Part shown: positions 29,694 to 39,625 of the stretch, piece after piece
Position numbering within the stretch: the first letter of the stretch is position 1
How the letters are laid out: the number at the start of each line of letters is the position of its first letter
IMG/VR virus record: IMGVR_UViG_3300006990_000069
Location: 1-39,817 of that record
Reading direction: 5' to 3' (one strand)
DNA length: 39,817 nucleotides
Origin: a virus
The notes under the pieces: model-generated
Told to the model about the DNA's origin: nothing
Databases searched by the model: none
The model's input: only the letters and a program-made list of their open reading frames with translations
Made by a program: the position numbers and the translations under genes

Positions 29694-32600
29694 CTAAGTC
29701 GAGCTTCCTGAAAGAATCGTGTAGCCAGCTGGCGTAACCTTATTACCGTCTACAGACGGATCCGTAGTTGTCATCACCGTAATATTATCAGGCTCACCGC
29801 TCGCATTACATACCTGTAGAGTATGCGTCCAGTATGGTTGGAGATTAAAACAATGGTTAAAAGAATAATTTGCGGTGTCCCCCGCGCCAGAAAGAACTCC
29901 GCAGTCAATAGTATAATTCTTGAAAGGTATCTGCGTTTTTAAGCACAGTATGTTTGCGGTAGAGTTTATACTTACAGTTGATGAACCGGTTGCGTCATCG
30001 TCCAGGACATGTATTGTGTCATTATTAACTGGGCATTTAGACAGTTGGGGTATAAACAAGTCAACGCTTGAAGGGTCTGATTCTACAAACTCAGTTGTCG
30101 CTTTTGTTATAGTTTTTTCGGCACCTGCATTTTTTAATTGTATGGTCTTAAAAGTCGGCCCGCTGGTGTTGGCTAGTTCTTTGGTTGCGGATTCAGCTCC
30201 AATAGTTATGCCGGTTATATTTGGTCCGGTTATATCTGAATCAGTAGTCGTGCCTGGGTTTTCAAAAGATAAAGATTGGATATCTATATCTACGGTTATC
30301 TCTTTTTTTTCCTCATCTAAACCTACAGCCGCATGTCTGTCTACAATAGTTACTGTTGCATCTTCTGGATCAGTGCCATCTTCGATTGCTACTTTAGAAC
30401 TTGTACAACCATCTATATAGCCAGTGTCTATAGATGTGCCATCATTAGTTGTTAATTGAGTACTTGTAACATCTCCTAAATCACCGTTTGGATCATCATC
30501 ATATTCGACTTCCAATAGATCCATTCTTTGAGCAGCTTGCGGGACTGGGCTACCTACATTTACCGAACTGCTTTGAATTGGGTATGGAGTACTACCGCCA
30601 CCCGTTTCATCTTCGAGCTTAAAACTTTCAATAGTTATGTAATCGTCATCTAAAGGCTCAAGCTCTACATCTACATGGTTTATCTCGTATTCATCTTTAG
30701 GCTTTGTTTCCGTATTTATTACATCTGCAACATTACGGTTTAGAGGAGTTGGTGGTGTAGGTGGAGTGTCATCCTCTACTTTAGTACCGTTTATCTTTTT
30801 AGTATCTGCGGGCTTAGTGTATTCGGAAGTTGCCTCTAGTTTTGACGATTTAAATATAACACCTGGTTCGGTTCCTTCATCTTCTATTTCTAAAGTGTTT
30901 AAATCATCTTCTACCGGTGTTTCACTAAGATTAACAGTTCCCGATTGAAGTTGAAAATCGTTATTAGATGTAGGCCCCGTTTCTACTTTAACTGTCTGAC
31001 ACTCTGTTGATTCTAAACTTGCGCTAGTTGTACTTACTGAAAGGTTTTTAGCGGTGAATTCTAAGTCATGTAAATATTTTTTTAAAGTATAGGTTTTAGG
31101 AATTAATTTTAACTTTTTAAGTTCTTCAAAATGAATTTCTTTAATATCTTCATTTTTAATAGTTACATCATACTCTTCGCTTAAAGTTATGTTAGCTTCT
31201 TCGGGAGTAAGTTTCTTTTTATGACCAGTCCAACCAATGTAAACGCTAGATCGATCTAGCTTATACATTCTTTGATAATCGAGGACTATTTTAGTTAAAT
31301 AAGGCGTTAAAGTAAGTTTGTTACCATTATTGAAGTAGATGGTATCCGTTCTCTTATACAGTTGTTTTTTGTTATCAGAAACTACGATATTGTAGTCTAG
31401 GGATGTAAATGTTACGGTAGATTTTGTAGCGTTTAAAAACTGCTTACTTCCTTTTATATAAAGCTGTTTACCTTTGTATTCATAAACCTTATCAACCTGA
31501 ACAATGTCTTTTGTTGTACCTTTAACCTTAAACTGGTTTGTACTGTTCGTAACCGTGACTCTTTCTTTCTCACCAGATAAAACTAACTCTTTAGTACCCG
31601 TTATAGGGGAGTAATAAGCAGTACCCGCTTCCAGTGTTAGTTGAGATGGTTTTTTCTTACCTTGAGCATCCACTGTTGCATAGGCCGCTGAAACGGTGGT
31701 AGGTATGTATCCCGGTTCTAAAGGTATAGTTTTACCATTTATTTTTAAAGTAGATGGGGTTTCTACAACTTCGTAAACTTTTTTAGTTTCTTTAAAAGTT
31801 TCTTTAGTAATTTTAAGCTGACCCGTTTGTTTAACTACGAAACAACCTCCGCAGTCAGAACCCGTCGAAGTTTCGAAAACGGGTGTGTTTGTAATATCGG
31901 GACTTCCTTGAGATTCGGATATTACTACCTCAAACTCACCATCGGGAGTAGGTGTTCCTGAATCTATTTCTATATTGGATATTTCAGAAACCACATTTTT
32001 TGGTGATCCAGAGGATGTGAAATCACCATTTGAAAATGCTAAACTATTTATACCCGTAATTATATTTTGAGGACTTCCGTCATTTTCCTGATCACCGTCC
32101 TTTTGATCTTTTTTAGTAAGGCTTGTTAAAAATCTAAGAGTACTGCTATCGACAGTACCGCCCGCGAATTCCTCGGCAGTTTCTGCTAAATCGGACTTTG
32201 ATAAAAGTTCTACATAGCCATCGTCTACATATTTACACTTAGCTTCTAACTGAAGTCCAGTTACTACATTAATTGGAGATTTGGTATCTGTGTCTTTTAG
32301 TTGAGGAGCTGCAAAATTAAAAGTCTCGTCAAATTCACATTCGGGATCTGGTTGTTGTGCATCCTCTTCAGGTATTTCGGTCCAAAGATCTGCATTATTT
32401 GCATCATCCGGAAAGTTACCCTGACTGATGTCTGAAGCTTGGTAAAATTTACCATTATAACCAACAATCTCACCCCCGTTGTATAGTGTGTTAGAATCCC
32501 AATCGGGTGGTGGTACGGGGTCGCAAGGGGCCAGCGTAATCGCGTACATGTCAAAAGGTTGAGGAGTACCCGTATTACCGATGGAAACTGTTACCGTAGG

Positions 32601-33842
32601 CATATTAAAAGGAGCTCCGTCTTTTACAAAATTACCCGGTGTGGTGTCTATATTGTAAGACTTAAATTCCTGAGGCCCGTTAATATCAGCTTGTTGCTCA
32701 ATATCAATTTTTGCAGTACCAAATACACACGGATCTTGAGTGTCCTGAGGTAAATCAGCTTCATCTACTTCTTCCCAGTATTCCTCACCAATAGGATCGT
32801 CGGGAGGGTCGTCTATTGTGACTTCTTTTGCTCTATAATACTTCCCCGCATAGCTTACATAATCACCTGCCTCATACCTGATTGATCCCGTATAAAGAGC
32901 TGGTATTATAGGTGTTAAAACCTTATCACAGTCTAAATCAACGATAGTTGTATTTGGTGTATAATGCTCAATTGTTTTAGCCGTACCAGGGGTTACAACT
33001 ATATCCAAAGACCGAGCTTTAAAATTAGCATTAGTTTCGGAGTCATCCGAATCAACTATTTTTACTTTTGGTATTGTGAGTTCTACTTGATTTGGGCAAT
33101 CTTCTTTTTTAGTTAAATCTTCCTCATCTATTTCTATCCAATCGGGAAACTCACCCCCAAGACCTTCGCCCGGCGGGCTGGCGTCATTTACAGATCTCGA
33201 TTTATAATACTTACCGTTGTATTCAACTTCATCGCCAATATTATACTCGACTAATACATCCCACATATCGGGGATTACGGTAACTTCTGGGCAGGGTTCT
33301 GGTTCTTCTAAATAAAGCTCGGTTACTTTAAAAGTATTAGTATCTCCGTCAGTTATATTAATTAGAGAGCTTGATATTGGAGAAGAACCCCCATCATTTG
33401 GGTAAGTCTCAGTCCATATCACAAGCTCGTGCAAAATTCTCTCTCCGCGTTGATCGGTAATAGCTGCTGGCGGGTCTAGCTTATCTTCAGCCTGAAACCC
33501 GGTTCCTCCAGTTTTATCGACCTTAGCAACATAGCAATAGTAATTACAAGGCTGGCAATTAAGAACCATTAAATCGCCATGCGTGATCGCTCTATTTTGG
33601 TGATTCTGATGCTCTTTTATAACCTTAAGAAAAACAGCTCTAGCTTCCTCTCTGCTCTTAGGCAGATCAACTTCATAATCTGCTACATCAATAAAGTGGA
33701 CAATCATCTGACGATCACCAGCTTCATTTTCAAAGACGGTAAAATTACTCATAGCGTCTTCGGGTGGAGTCAGATCGATCTCCATACCGTCAATACGCTC
33801 TTCAAGTTCTCTGAGAGCCTGTTGTAAATCTTCGTTTGTCAT
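29694..33842 (-). CDS. Giant tail protein with three CBM5/12-like modules, 1382 aa
   Basis: The longest gene here. An N-terminal segment with a helical region is followed by three repeats of about 50 residues, each with 'Y..GD.V.Y.GK.Y.A' and a final Trp: 'NIGDEVEYNGKYYKSRS' at about 200, 'EAGDYVSYAGKYYRAKE' at about 320, 'NGGEIVGYNGKFYQASD' at about 455. This is the pattern of carbohydrate-binding module family 5/12, which binds chitin or other glycans. The rest is a long Thr/Ser/Asp-rich beta region. It probably forms the main receptor-binding fibre or spike. Confidence 0.75.
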   Translation of the reverse strand: MTNEDLQQALRELEERIDGMEIDLTPPEDAMSNFTVFENEAGDRQMIVHFIDVADYEVDLPKSREEARAVFLKVIKEHQNHQNRAITHGDLMVLNCQPCNYYCYVAKVDKTGGTGFQAEDKLDPPAAITDQRGERILHELVIWTETYPNDGGSSPISSSLINITDGDTNTFKVTELYLEEPEPCPEVTVIPDMWDVLVEYNIGDEVEYNGKYYKSRSVNDASPPGEGLGGEFPDWIEIDEEDLTKKEDCPNQVELTIPKVKIVDSDDSETNANFKARSLDIVVTPGTAKTIEHYTPNTTIVDLDCDKVLTPIIPALYTGSIRYEAGDYVSYAGKYYRAKEVTIDDPPDDPIGEEYWEEVDEADLPQDTQDPCVFGTAKIDIEQQADINGPQEFKSYNIDTTPGNFVKDGAPFNMPTVTVSIGNTGTPQPFDMYAITLAPCDPVPPPDWDSNTLYNGGEIVGYNGKFYQASDISQGNFPDDANNADLWTEIPEEDAQQPDPECEFDETFNFAAPQLKDTDTKSPINVVTGLQLEAKCKYVDDGYVELLSKSDLAETAEEFAGGTVDSSTLRFLTSLTKKDQKDGDQENDGSPQNIITGINSLAFSNGDFTSSGSPKNVVSEISNIEIDSGTPTPDGEFEVVISESQGSPDITNTPVFETSTGSDCGGCFVVKQTGQLKITKETFKETKKVYEVVETPSTLKINGKTIPLEPGYIPTTVSAAYATVDAQGKKKPSQLTLEAGTAYYSPITGTKELVLSGEKERVTVTNSTNQFKVKGTTKDIVQVDKVYEYKGKQLYIKGSKQFLNATKSTVTFTSLDYNIVVSDNKKQLYKRTDTIYFNNGNKLTLTPYLTKIVLDYQRMYKLDRSSVYIGWTGHKKKLTPEEANITLSEEYDVTIKNEDIKEIHFEELKKLKLIPKTYTLKKYLHDLEFTAKNLSVSTTSASLESTECQTVKVETGPTSNNDFQLQSGTVNLSETPVEDDLNTLEIEDEGTEPGVIFKSSKLEATSEYTKPADTKKINGTKVEDDTPPTPPTPLNRNVADVINTETKPKDEYEINHVDVELEPLDDDYITIESFKLEDETGGGSTPYPIQSSSVNVGSPVPQAAQRMDLLEVEYDDDPNGDLGDVTSTQLTTNDGTSIDTGYIDGCTSSKVAIEDGTDPEDATVTIVDRHAAVGLDEEKKEITVDIDIQSLSFENPGTTTDSDITGPNITGITIGAESATKELANTSGPTFKTIQLKNAGAEKTITKATTEFVESDPSSVDLFIPQLSKCPVNNDTIHVLDDDATGSSTVSINSTANILCLKTQIPFKNYTIDCGVLSGAGDTANYSFNHCFNLQPYWTHTLQVCNASGEPDNITVMTTTDPSVDGNKVTPAGYTILSGSST

Positions 33843-35659
33843 TAAAAATAGGTTACTTCGACTTTCCAGATTTTTAATTTATTATGGAAAAATATAGGTG
33901 TAACTTTAAAATTCGAAGGTGTTGCTGTAACCCTAGTGTTCCAAATTGTAGAATCCCAAGTAATATGACCCGCGGCTAACTGAATAGGCTCACCTTGAAA
34001 ACACGGATGATTCATTGTATCTAAAGTATCATCAGCTTGCCAATGAAACTTCCAGGATCGATCGGTCATGTCGGAATGAGGCTCGGTTAACCAATCTTGA
34101 TCAGAACAAGCACTTCCGTAACAGGCGACTTGTTGGTAATCTACGGAATTACCAAATTGAAGACCTATTATTTTGTATTTTGTAGGCCACATCATACGAA
34201 CCCCAGTGGAACCGCCCTTACCTCCGCCACCGCTTACGGTTTTATACATAGCGGCATTTTTAAATGACTGTCTAAATGTAGCCGTAGCATTACTTCCATT
34301 AATACCGATGATTTTTACATCCATAGACACTGATCCGGAGTTCTTTGTGTAAGAAGAGCTCTGAATTGGTACCTGTTCCTGAACTGTAAAATAAGTAAAT
34401 ACCGCAGAACCACCTACCCTTTTGGAAGTTGTTTTAAATGTTTTCAGACCTAAATGGTCAAAAGCCACAATAACGGGTTGGTTTATATCTTTTTCTCTCG
34501 TAGAACCAACTGTCCAATAAGACGCAATCGGGGCCACATAAGAGACAGTCCACAGATCTATACCTGGGTTACTTGTGTCTACTGAACACGCTCCTCTTAC
34601 CCATATTAAGTTTCCAACCGTCGTGTTTGTGGCTTCCTCCTGGGTGGGAATTCTATTCTCGAGTACCGCTAAATCTTCAACAAAATTAGTAGTTCTTGTA
34701 GCATTTTGTAACGAGTATAAAACATCAGCATCATCGGTTTGAGAGTAAACGGATGGGACATTTGCTTTGACCGGTTTTATATTTGAATCCGAAAGTGTAA
34801 GCGTCGAGCCGATGTCCAGCGTACCAATGCTAGATGTATATAGATCCGATGGATCGTAGGTCGACGGGTCGTCTATTGCAAAAGGAGTCGATCTTGGATC
34901 CGCTAAAACTACAAACTCTTCATCAACATTAAATGTTTGTTTGGTGTCTAGTTCAGCCTTACCTTCAGTACTTTCAAACGCTTGTTCTCCCAATTTCCAC
35001 GGAGATGAGCCTACAACTTCTAGTTCAACATTCCCATTTGTGTTACTGAGAACTTTTACAACTCGGGGGAATAGAACTCTTGTGTTCTCATTTTCCGATG
35101 ATAGTTGCTTTATTGGGGGTATGGTTCCAGATGCATCACCATCGGCATAGGACACATTAACCGGTTCGGTTTGTTTAACTATAGTTGGAAGCATGTCCCA
35201 GTTATCCGCTTCATCGGGTGAATTTTGGCCGGTCTTTGGGTGTAAGCTCCAGGCTTCGGTATCGTATCCTAAATTAGGAGCGCCCAACTGTGAAAGTATA
35301 TGGTTACTGTTTTTAATAACCACAAATTTACGGGTCATTTTTTTAAGCTGACCGCTTTCGCTTGTTTGCAACCCGTACCAAGTATCTCTTAGTTGTGCAT
35401 ACTGACGGGTTAATGTGGCTTTATCTACAGTAGTGCCTGGGGCTATTGCTTGATTTATTAAATAGTGATCTGTGAATTCTTCATCAGGTTCGCCGTATTC
35501 TCTGAACAAAGCCACACCATCTAAAGAGCCGTCTAAACCAATCTTACTAGCTTTCGGACCTTCGACCGCATATTTACGGGTCAGCTTTTGAAAACCGGCG
35601 GCTGAGTCTTTTTCAATCTTAGCCCTACCGATTTGCCTAATTCGTAAATCGTTCGGCAT
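33842..35659 (-). CDS. Hypothetical virion protein, 605 aa
   Basis: No family recognised. The N-terminus is basic with helical segments ('RIRQIGRAKIEKDSAAGF'), the rest beta-rich with many Asp/Ser/Thr. The gene lies between the connector-like protein and the giant fibre, the place where short-tailed phages encode their tail tube (nozzle) or fibre-attachment protein; the assignment is by position only. Its stop overlaps the next ATG (TAATG). Confidence 0.65.
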   Translation of the reverse strand: MPNDLRIRQIGRAKIEKDSAAGFQKLTRKYAVEGPKASKIGLDGSLDGVALFREYGEPDEEFTDHYLINQAIAPGTTVDKATLTRQYAQLRDTWYGLQTSESGQLKKMTRKFVVIKNSNHILSQLGAPNLGYDTEAWSLHPKTGQNSPDEADNWDMLPTIVKQTEPVNVSYADGDASGTIPPIKQLSSENENTRVLFPRVVKVLSNTNGNVELEVVGSSPWKLGEQAFESTEGKAELDTKQTFNVDEEFVVLADPRSTPFAIDDPSTYDPSDLYTSSIGTLDIGSTLTLSDSNIKPVKANVPSVYSQTDDADVLYSLQNATRTTNFVEDLAVLENRIPTQEEATNTTVGNLIWVRGACSVDTSNPGIDLWTVSYVAPIASYWTVGSTREKDINQPVIVAFDHLGLKTFKTTSKRVGGSAVFTYFTVQEQVPIQSSSYTKNSGSVSMDVKIIGINGSNATATFRQSFKNAAMYKTVSGGGGKGGSTGVRMMWPTKYKIIGLQFGNSVDYQQVACYGSACSDQDWLTEPHSDMTDRSWKFHWQADDTLDTMNHPCFQGEPIQLAAGHITWDSTIWNTRVTATPSNFKVTPIFFHNKLKIWKVEVTYF

Positions 35660-35660
35660 T

Positions 35661-36626
35661 CTACCAACCCCTTCTTCTGACTATTCTAATAGTTCTTTGT
35701 TTCTGCGGTGAAGAGAAATGTTTTAATTTTCTTCTGGCCTCTCTTGCCGATTGTACAATGACTTCTCGGTTATCCCCGTTATACCGAGGGTCGGTTAACA
35801 GCTTATATTGAGCTATCGGAAGCATTATATCCCAAATTGCGTCACCGGGTAACCTTGGACTGTCTCCTTCATTCAATAAAGTGGGCATGATATTAGCCAC
35901 TAGATCTACGGTGTATGTTCTGTCGGGTATTGGGTATAAAACTAATCTCGGCACTACTATAAAATTATCAGACCCTTCATCCGTTTGATCTATGTAATAC
36001 CATATAGGTCTTTCTTTTTCGGGGTCATCCATATCGATTGATGGGAAACTTCCCTGATATCCACCCACGGGTCTAAAATCTCCAGCATAATGACTTCTTG
36101 CGGTGATCTCGTCAGTCCTCGCATTCATAGGCGATAATGGCCCATGCCCCGCTAATACGGGTACTTTTTCAATATCGATTACATCTTTAGGCAGCCGTAC
36201 TGACTGTTGGTCTTCTAAGAAAGACACGGACATTTTTCGAGAAGCCCACCTTGGCCTGTGACCGTCGATCGGCGCATAACATTCTCTGTACGCTTGATTA
36301 GCAACTATTTTAACTCTTTCCCGATCTATTTTTGGTAGATCTTCCCACTGGTCTGCACCTAACATACTCGCGATTTGATCAAGTATGTCTGTGAACATTA
36401 TAAGACTCTCACTTACGATCCCAGAAGGAGCTTCGGCTTGAGTAGGTGACACGGCGGAAACTGATAAACCCGTTGGACTTTGGTTAGGAGAAACAATTAC
36501 ATTTGATAGTGCAACTTGCTCTTGAGGAGACGCCGTAAACCTTATAGATCCACAAGGGTTTTGCGGCGACCCCGTTCTGTTTAAACCCGTAGGAGCTTGG
36601 TTTGCATTTGGTGGAACGGTTGACAT
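35661..36626 (-). CDS. Head-tail connector/adaptor-like protein, 321 aa
   Basis: From about residue 80 the protein reads as a phage adaptor: 'IASMLGADQWEDLPKIDRER' with 'ANQAYRECY', then 'LVLYPIPDRTYTVDLVANIM' and an Arg-rich C-terminus. The first 75 residues are different: Pro/Ser/Thr-rich with repeated 'SPNQSPTGLSVSAVS' elements akin to the tandem repeats in the 733-aa fibre. So it looks like a normal connector with a repeat-containing N-terminal extension. ATG 36413, before FTDILDQ, would give the core alone. The family name is an inference. Confidence 0.68.
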   Translation of the reverse strand: MSTVPPNANQAPTGLNRTGSPQNPCGSIRFTASPQEQVALSNVIVSPNQSPTGLSVSAVSPTQAEAPSGIVSESLIMFTDILDQIASMLGADQWEDLPKIDRERVKIVANQAYRECYAPIDGHRPRWASRKMSVSFLEDQQSVRLPKDVIDIEKVPVLAGHGPLSPMNARTDEITARSHYAGDFRPVGGYQGSFPSIDMDDPEKERPIWYYIDQTDEGSDNFIVVPRLVLYPIPDRTYTVDLVANIMPTLLNEGDSPRLPGDAIWDIMLPIAQYKLLTDPRYNGDNREVIVQSAREARRKLKHFSSPQKQRTIRIVRRRGW

Positions 36627-36644
36627 TCCATTAACTTACATAAG

Positions 36645-36983
36645 TTAATCTTTTTCAACCACCGCTTGTAATTCGGGAGCACGATCCATTTTTTCAACCT
36701 TAGCTTTTTGCTTCTTTTTAGGAGCAGGTTTTTCTTTTACAAAGTGATGGTCGGCTTCTGGCTCTTTTTTCTCGTCCATAAGAACTGAAAAGAACATTCT
36801 TTTATAAAGCCTACCTTGAGTGCGGAATATGTCGTCGGCTTCTCGCTGGTCTTTTGGCTCATAAGCATAATGCCTACTTTCCTTATCCCAGTTAAAAACA
36901 TACTGAAGACGGCTCATTCCTTTAACTCTTATTACGGGAGTAGTTCCCATTTGGTCTCTTTTTCCGATGATTATAATTTTCAT
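36645..36983 (-). CDS. Hypothetical small virion-region protein, 112 aa
   Basis: The N-terminal half is beta-like with conserved-looking 'VIRVKGMSRLQYVFNWDKES'; the C-terminal third is Lys/Glu/Pro-rich and disordered. No family recognised. It lies between the capsid terminator and the connector gene, often the place of head-completion proteins. The 60-odd bases upstream hold the capsid-gene terminator, so it is probably expressed by read-through or from its own promoter. Confidence 0.6.
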   Translation of the reverse strand: MKIIIIGKRDQMGTTPVIRVKGMSRLQYVFNWDKESRHYAYEPKDQREADDIFRTQGRLYKRMFFSVLMDEKKEPEADHHFVKEKPAPKKKQKAKVEKMDRAPELQAVVEKD

Positions 36984-36991
36984 AGTTTTAT

Positions 36992-37028
36992 ATAAAAAAC
37001 CTCTCCCCCGCTACGCAGAGGAGAGGTT
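36992..37028 (-). terminator. Rho-independent terminator after capsid gene
   Basis: On the minus strand AACCTCTCC (37028-37020) and GGAGAGGTT (37006-36998) form a perfect 9-bp stem with a 13-base loop, followed by TTTTATATAAAA. It stands 38 bases after the capsid stop and would limit transcription of the downstream tail genes relative to capsid. Confidence 0.88.
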
Positions 37029-37066
37029 GTGTTTAGGATTGGAATATGGTGGATATTCTCAAAAGC

Positions 37067-38512
37067 TTAATAGCTAAATCCGGGGATTTGACGAACTGCT
37101 TCGACAAGCTGAACACCTGGAATTCTTCCGTTGGTGTCTTGATAAGCAGCCATTCCGTAAACGGACTGGATACCTACGGCTGACAAGTGAGCTTCGTTTC
37201 CGCTATTTGCGAAATCGTCATAATGGAAGATCTGCTCGTTCGATACTGCACCTTTAGCGTAGTACAAAGCACTCTTACCCATTGCCAATGCATATCCGAT
37301 TGGGGTTCCGTCAGCGTTACACTGATAGATCATCGAACCGGCTGGGAACGCTGTCCCATCAGCTTCCTGATTCGAGCCTTGACCACCGCTTATGTCATTA
37401 TAAGCGAGAGTTTTAAGAGCAGCTCCGTCGTTACTTCCATAACCGAAGCATGAGTACGATCCGTTAGGCGCTACGATAAGGAAGTGCCCAGCTGAGGATA
37501 CATTGTAGACTGCTCCGCCTGCGCCAGGGATTCTAGCGTCAAAACCTAGGAAATTAGCAAATGTATCATTACCAAGAGTTAAATCCCCACCGTTAGCTGG
37601 AGAAAAAGACGCGGTTGTCAAAGCTGTTGGAAGCAAAGGAGAACCTTGGCGTCCGTCGGCTGTGTCAATCAACACATTATGGTTAGCAATTACATTACCG
37701 TCCCACATTGCGTAGTTACCGCTGTACAACTTGTTAGAACCGCTACGCTCGTCAGCTTGTAAAATAGCTTCGAGGTAGTCAGGGTCTGAACGAAGTGGGC
37801 GAAGAACTGCGTCTGGTGCGAAGAACAAGTAACCGGGAATTTCGGTTTTGTCGTCACCGCCAACATTCATTGGCTCACCACCTTGGGCGATCAATGCTTG
37901 TTTAGCTTCCTGAATGATATCAGTACTTAAACCTTCTGTGTATTGAAGATTAGCGCCTGCACCATAACCTGAAATAAGGTTAGAAGAAGAGACATTTAAG
38001 CAAGTATCACGAAGAACCATCTGGATATGATCCTGCTCAGTGCGTCCTGCCCACTCGGACATGACTTCAGCTGAAAGCTGGTCAATGGTTTTACCTGTGA
38101 AACGCATAAGTTTGATAACTTGTGTCCAAGCTACTGCGTGTCTGATAAGATCAACTTCAACACTAAATGTTCCAAATTTGAGCTTACCAGTTGAGTTCTT
38201 GAGGATTTCTTCCCCACGAACGCCCTGTCCACGAATTGGAGCAACTGTTGTAAAAGTTACCTTGTCTGATCCGCCTGCGCTAAGATCGCGTTTTTCCACT
38301 ACTGGAGAACCAGATCCTTCGGATCCGATAAATTTTGAAAATACATTTTTCTCACGAGCGTCACGAGTTACAAGCTCGGACCAGAGTCTGGTGCGCAAGT
38401 TTGAATCTCCGAAGATATCTCCTGAGTAATTAGTATTTACATTCATTAAGTCAACATTACCGAAACTTCCGGCTGCTGACTGTGCTGCTGCTGCTGATGA
38501 TTTATTAGCCAT
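37067..38512 (-). CDS. N4-gp56-like major capsid protein
   Basis: 481 aa. An Ala/Ser-rich N-terminus is followed by 'RTRLWSELVTRDAREKNVFS' and 'VTFTTVAPIRGQGVRGEEIL', then 'AEVMSEWAGRTEQDHIQMVL', the pattern I associate with the N4-gp56 (DUF4043) HK97-fold capsid family. A later 'YFYALAMGKSALYYAKG'-like region and a C-terminal 'VAYGMAAYQ' type strand fit the P-domain. Upstream lies a scaffold-like gene and downstream a strong terminator, so it is expected to be highly expressed. The leader TATTAATTATC lacks Shine-Dalgarno. Confidence 0.85.
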   Translation of the reverse strand: MANKSSAAAAQSAAGSFGNVDLMNVNTNYSGDIFGDSNLRTRLWSELVTRDAREKNVFSKFIGSEGSGSPVVEKRDLSAGGSDKVTFTTVAPIRGQGVRGEEILKNSTGKLKFGTFSVEVDLIRHAVAWTQVIKLMRFTGKTIDQLSAEVMSEWAGRTEQDHIQMVLRDTCLNVSSSNLISGYGAGANLQYTEGLSTDIIQEAKQALIAQGGEPMNVGGDDKTEIPGYLFFAPDAVLRPLRSDPDYLEAILQADERSGSNKLYSGNYAMWDGNVIANHNVLIDTADGRQGSPLLPTALTTASFSPANGGDLTLGNDTFANFLGFDARIPGAGGAVYNVSSAGHFLIVAPNGSYSCFGYGSNDGAALKTLAYNDISGGQGSNQEADGTAFPAGSMIYQCNADGTPIGYALAMGKSALYYAKGAVSNEQIFHYDDFANSGNEAHLSAVGIQSVYGMAAYQDTNGRIPGVQLVEAVRQIPGFSY

Positions 38513-38531
38513 GATAATTAATATTTAATAG

Positions 38532-39581
38532 TTAACGGAGGAATTTTCTACCGTCATCGTGTCCTAGAAGCTGATAAAGCTGATCGTTGGACATTTGACC
38601 GATGTTGTTAGAAACATACTCCGGTGTTATTTGAGTGTTTGCGGGTTGCGCAGTTTGTCCTGTCGTCAATACTTTAGCTTGATTACCCATCTGAGGGCTG
38701 ACTTGCCTTGGTATTTCGGGAGCTGGATTTGAAGCGTTTTGTGCTGGGGCTTGGTAGCCTTTTCTAGCAGCAAAATCATGTGCCATCATTTCCGGCCACC
38801 TTGGTGACTGAAAAACCGCTTCGTAGTCTGCATCATTTTGAGCTTGAGATACAAAATCATCGAACTCTTTTCTGTAGACGGTAGATTTGTCTGACAGATC
38901 TGGGTAAGATTCAAATGCACGATCCCTACTCTCTTGAGCTTTACTACGCTGGTTTGAGCTGTGCGCCTCATATGCTTTTTCTTGTGCTCGTTCTTTTCTG
39001 AAGTTTAAATCTCTAACTTCCAATTCCTTTTTCATGATCTCCCTTTGCAACTGCAAAGCTTTGACCGTGTCTAAGTCATCGGCGGCTTGAGTAACTTCCG
39101 ATTCAAGTTCGGCTATTTCGGCGTTCAGAGTCTCCGCCAACCCTTCATACGAATTTGAAATTGGTTGCTCAGTTGATTGTTGAGCGGGTTGCGGGTTTGG
39201 TTGATTCGGTGCAACTTCTTGGCCGTAGATAATCCTAGACGCATCCGCAAATGTCCCGCTAAAGCCTTCAGATCTGTAAAGATCTATGACTTGCTGGTCT
39301 AATTCGCTCTTAGGTCTAATCCTTCTTTTAGCCAACCTATCCTCTTCACTTTCCTCGGGAACAGGCGTTTCCTCGGGTGCTTGAGGCTCTTCGGCTACTG
39401 GTTCTTCTTGAACGGGCGCTTCTTCTTGGGGTTGCCCCTCAGGTTCGGCTTGTTCAATCTGTTCTGTAGCTTCGGGAAGCTGCTGCGTTGATAATGCTTG
39501 TCGAAGGTCGTCAGTAGACACATCCGCAAGATTTAATTCGTTTTGTTGAGGGGAATCAACCACCTCGGTTTGTTCTTCCAT
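38532..39581 (-). CDS. Capsid scaffolding-like protein, 349 aa
   Basis: Acidic Gln/Glu/Pro-rich N-terminal third (many 'EEP' and 'PEE' units), a Gln-rich middle, and a long charged coiled coil (about residues 150-215, 'ELESEVTQAADDLDTVKALQ'), ending in a short helical C-terminus. Directly upstream of the capsid gene and with this composition it is the likely scaffold guiding capsid assembly. Sequence similarity to a named scaffold is not claimed. Confidence 0.75.
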   Translation of the reverse strand: MEEQTEVVDSPQQNELNLADVSTDDLRQALSTQQLPEATEQIEQAEPEGQPQEEAPVQEEPVAEEPQAPEETPVPEESEEDRLAKRRIRPKSELDQQVIDLYRSEGFSGTFADASRIIYGQEVAPNQPNPQPAQQSTEQPISNSYEGLAETLNAEIAELESEVTQAADDLDTVKALQLQREIMKKELEVRDLNFRKERAQEKAYEAHSSNQRSKAQESRDRAFESYPDLSDKSTVYRKEFDDFVSQAQNDADYEAVFQSPRWPEMMAHDFAARKGYQAPAQNASNPAPEIPRQVSPQMGNQAKVLTTGQTAQPANTQITPEYVSNNIGQMSNDQLYQLLGHDDGRKFLR

Positions 39582-39625
39582 TCTCGTACAATACTAATGT
39601 TATACGGGTCTGAAAACCGGTTGTA

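Noticed and set aside
29920-30420. 166-aa plus-strand frame inside the giant fibre gene
   Set aside because: Val/Ser-rich shadow of the fibre coding sequence without leader or motif.
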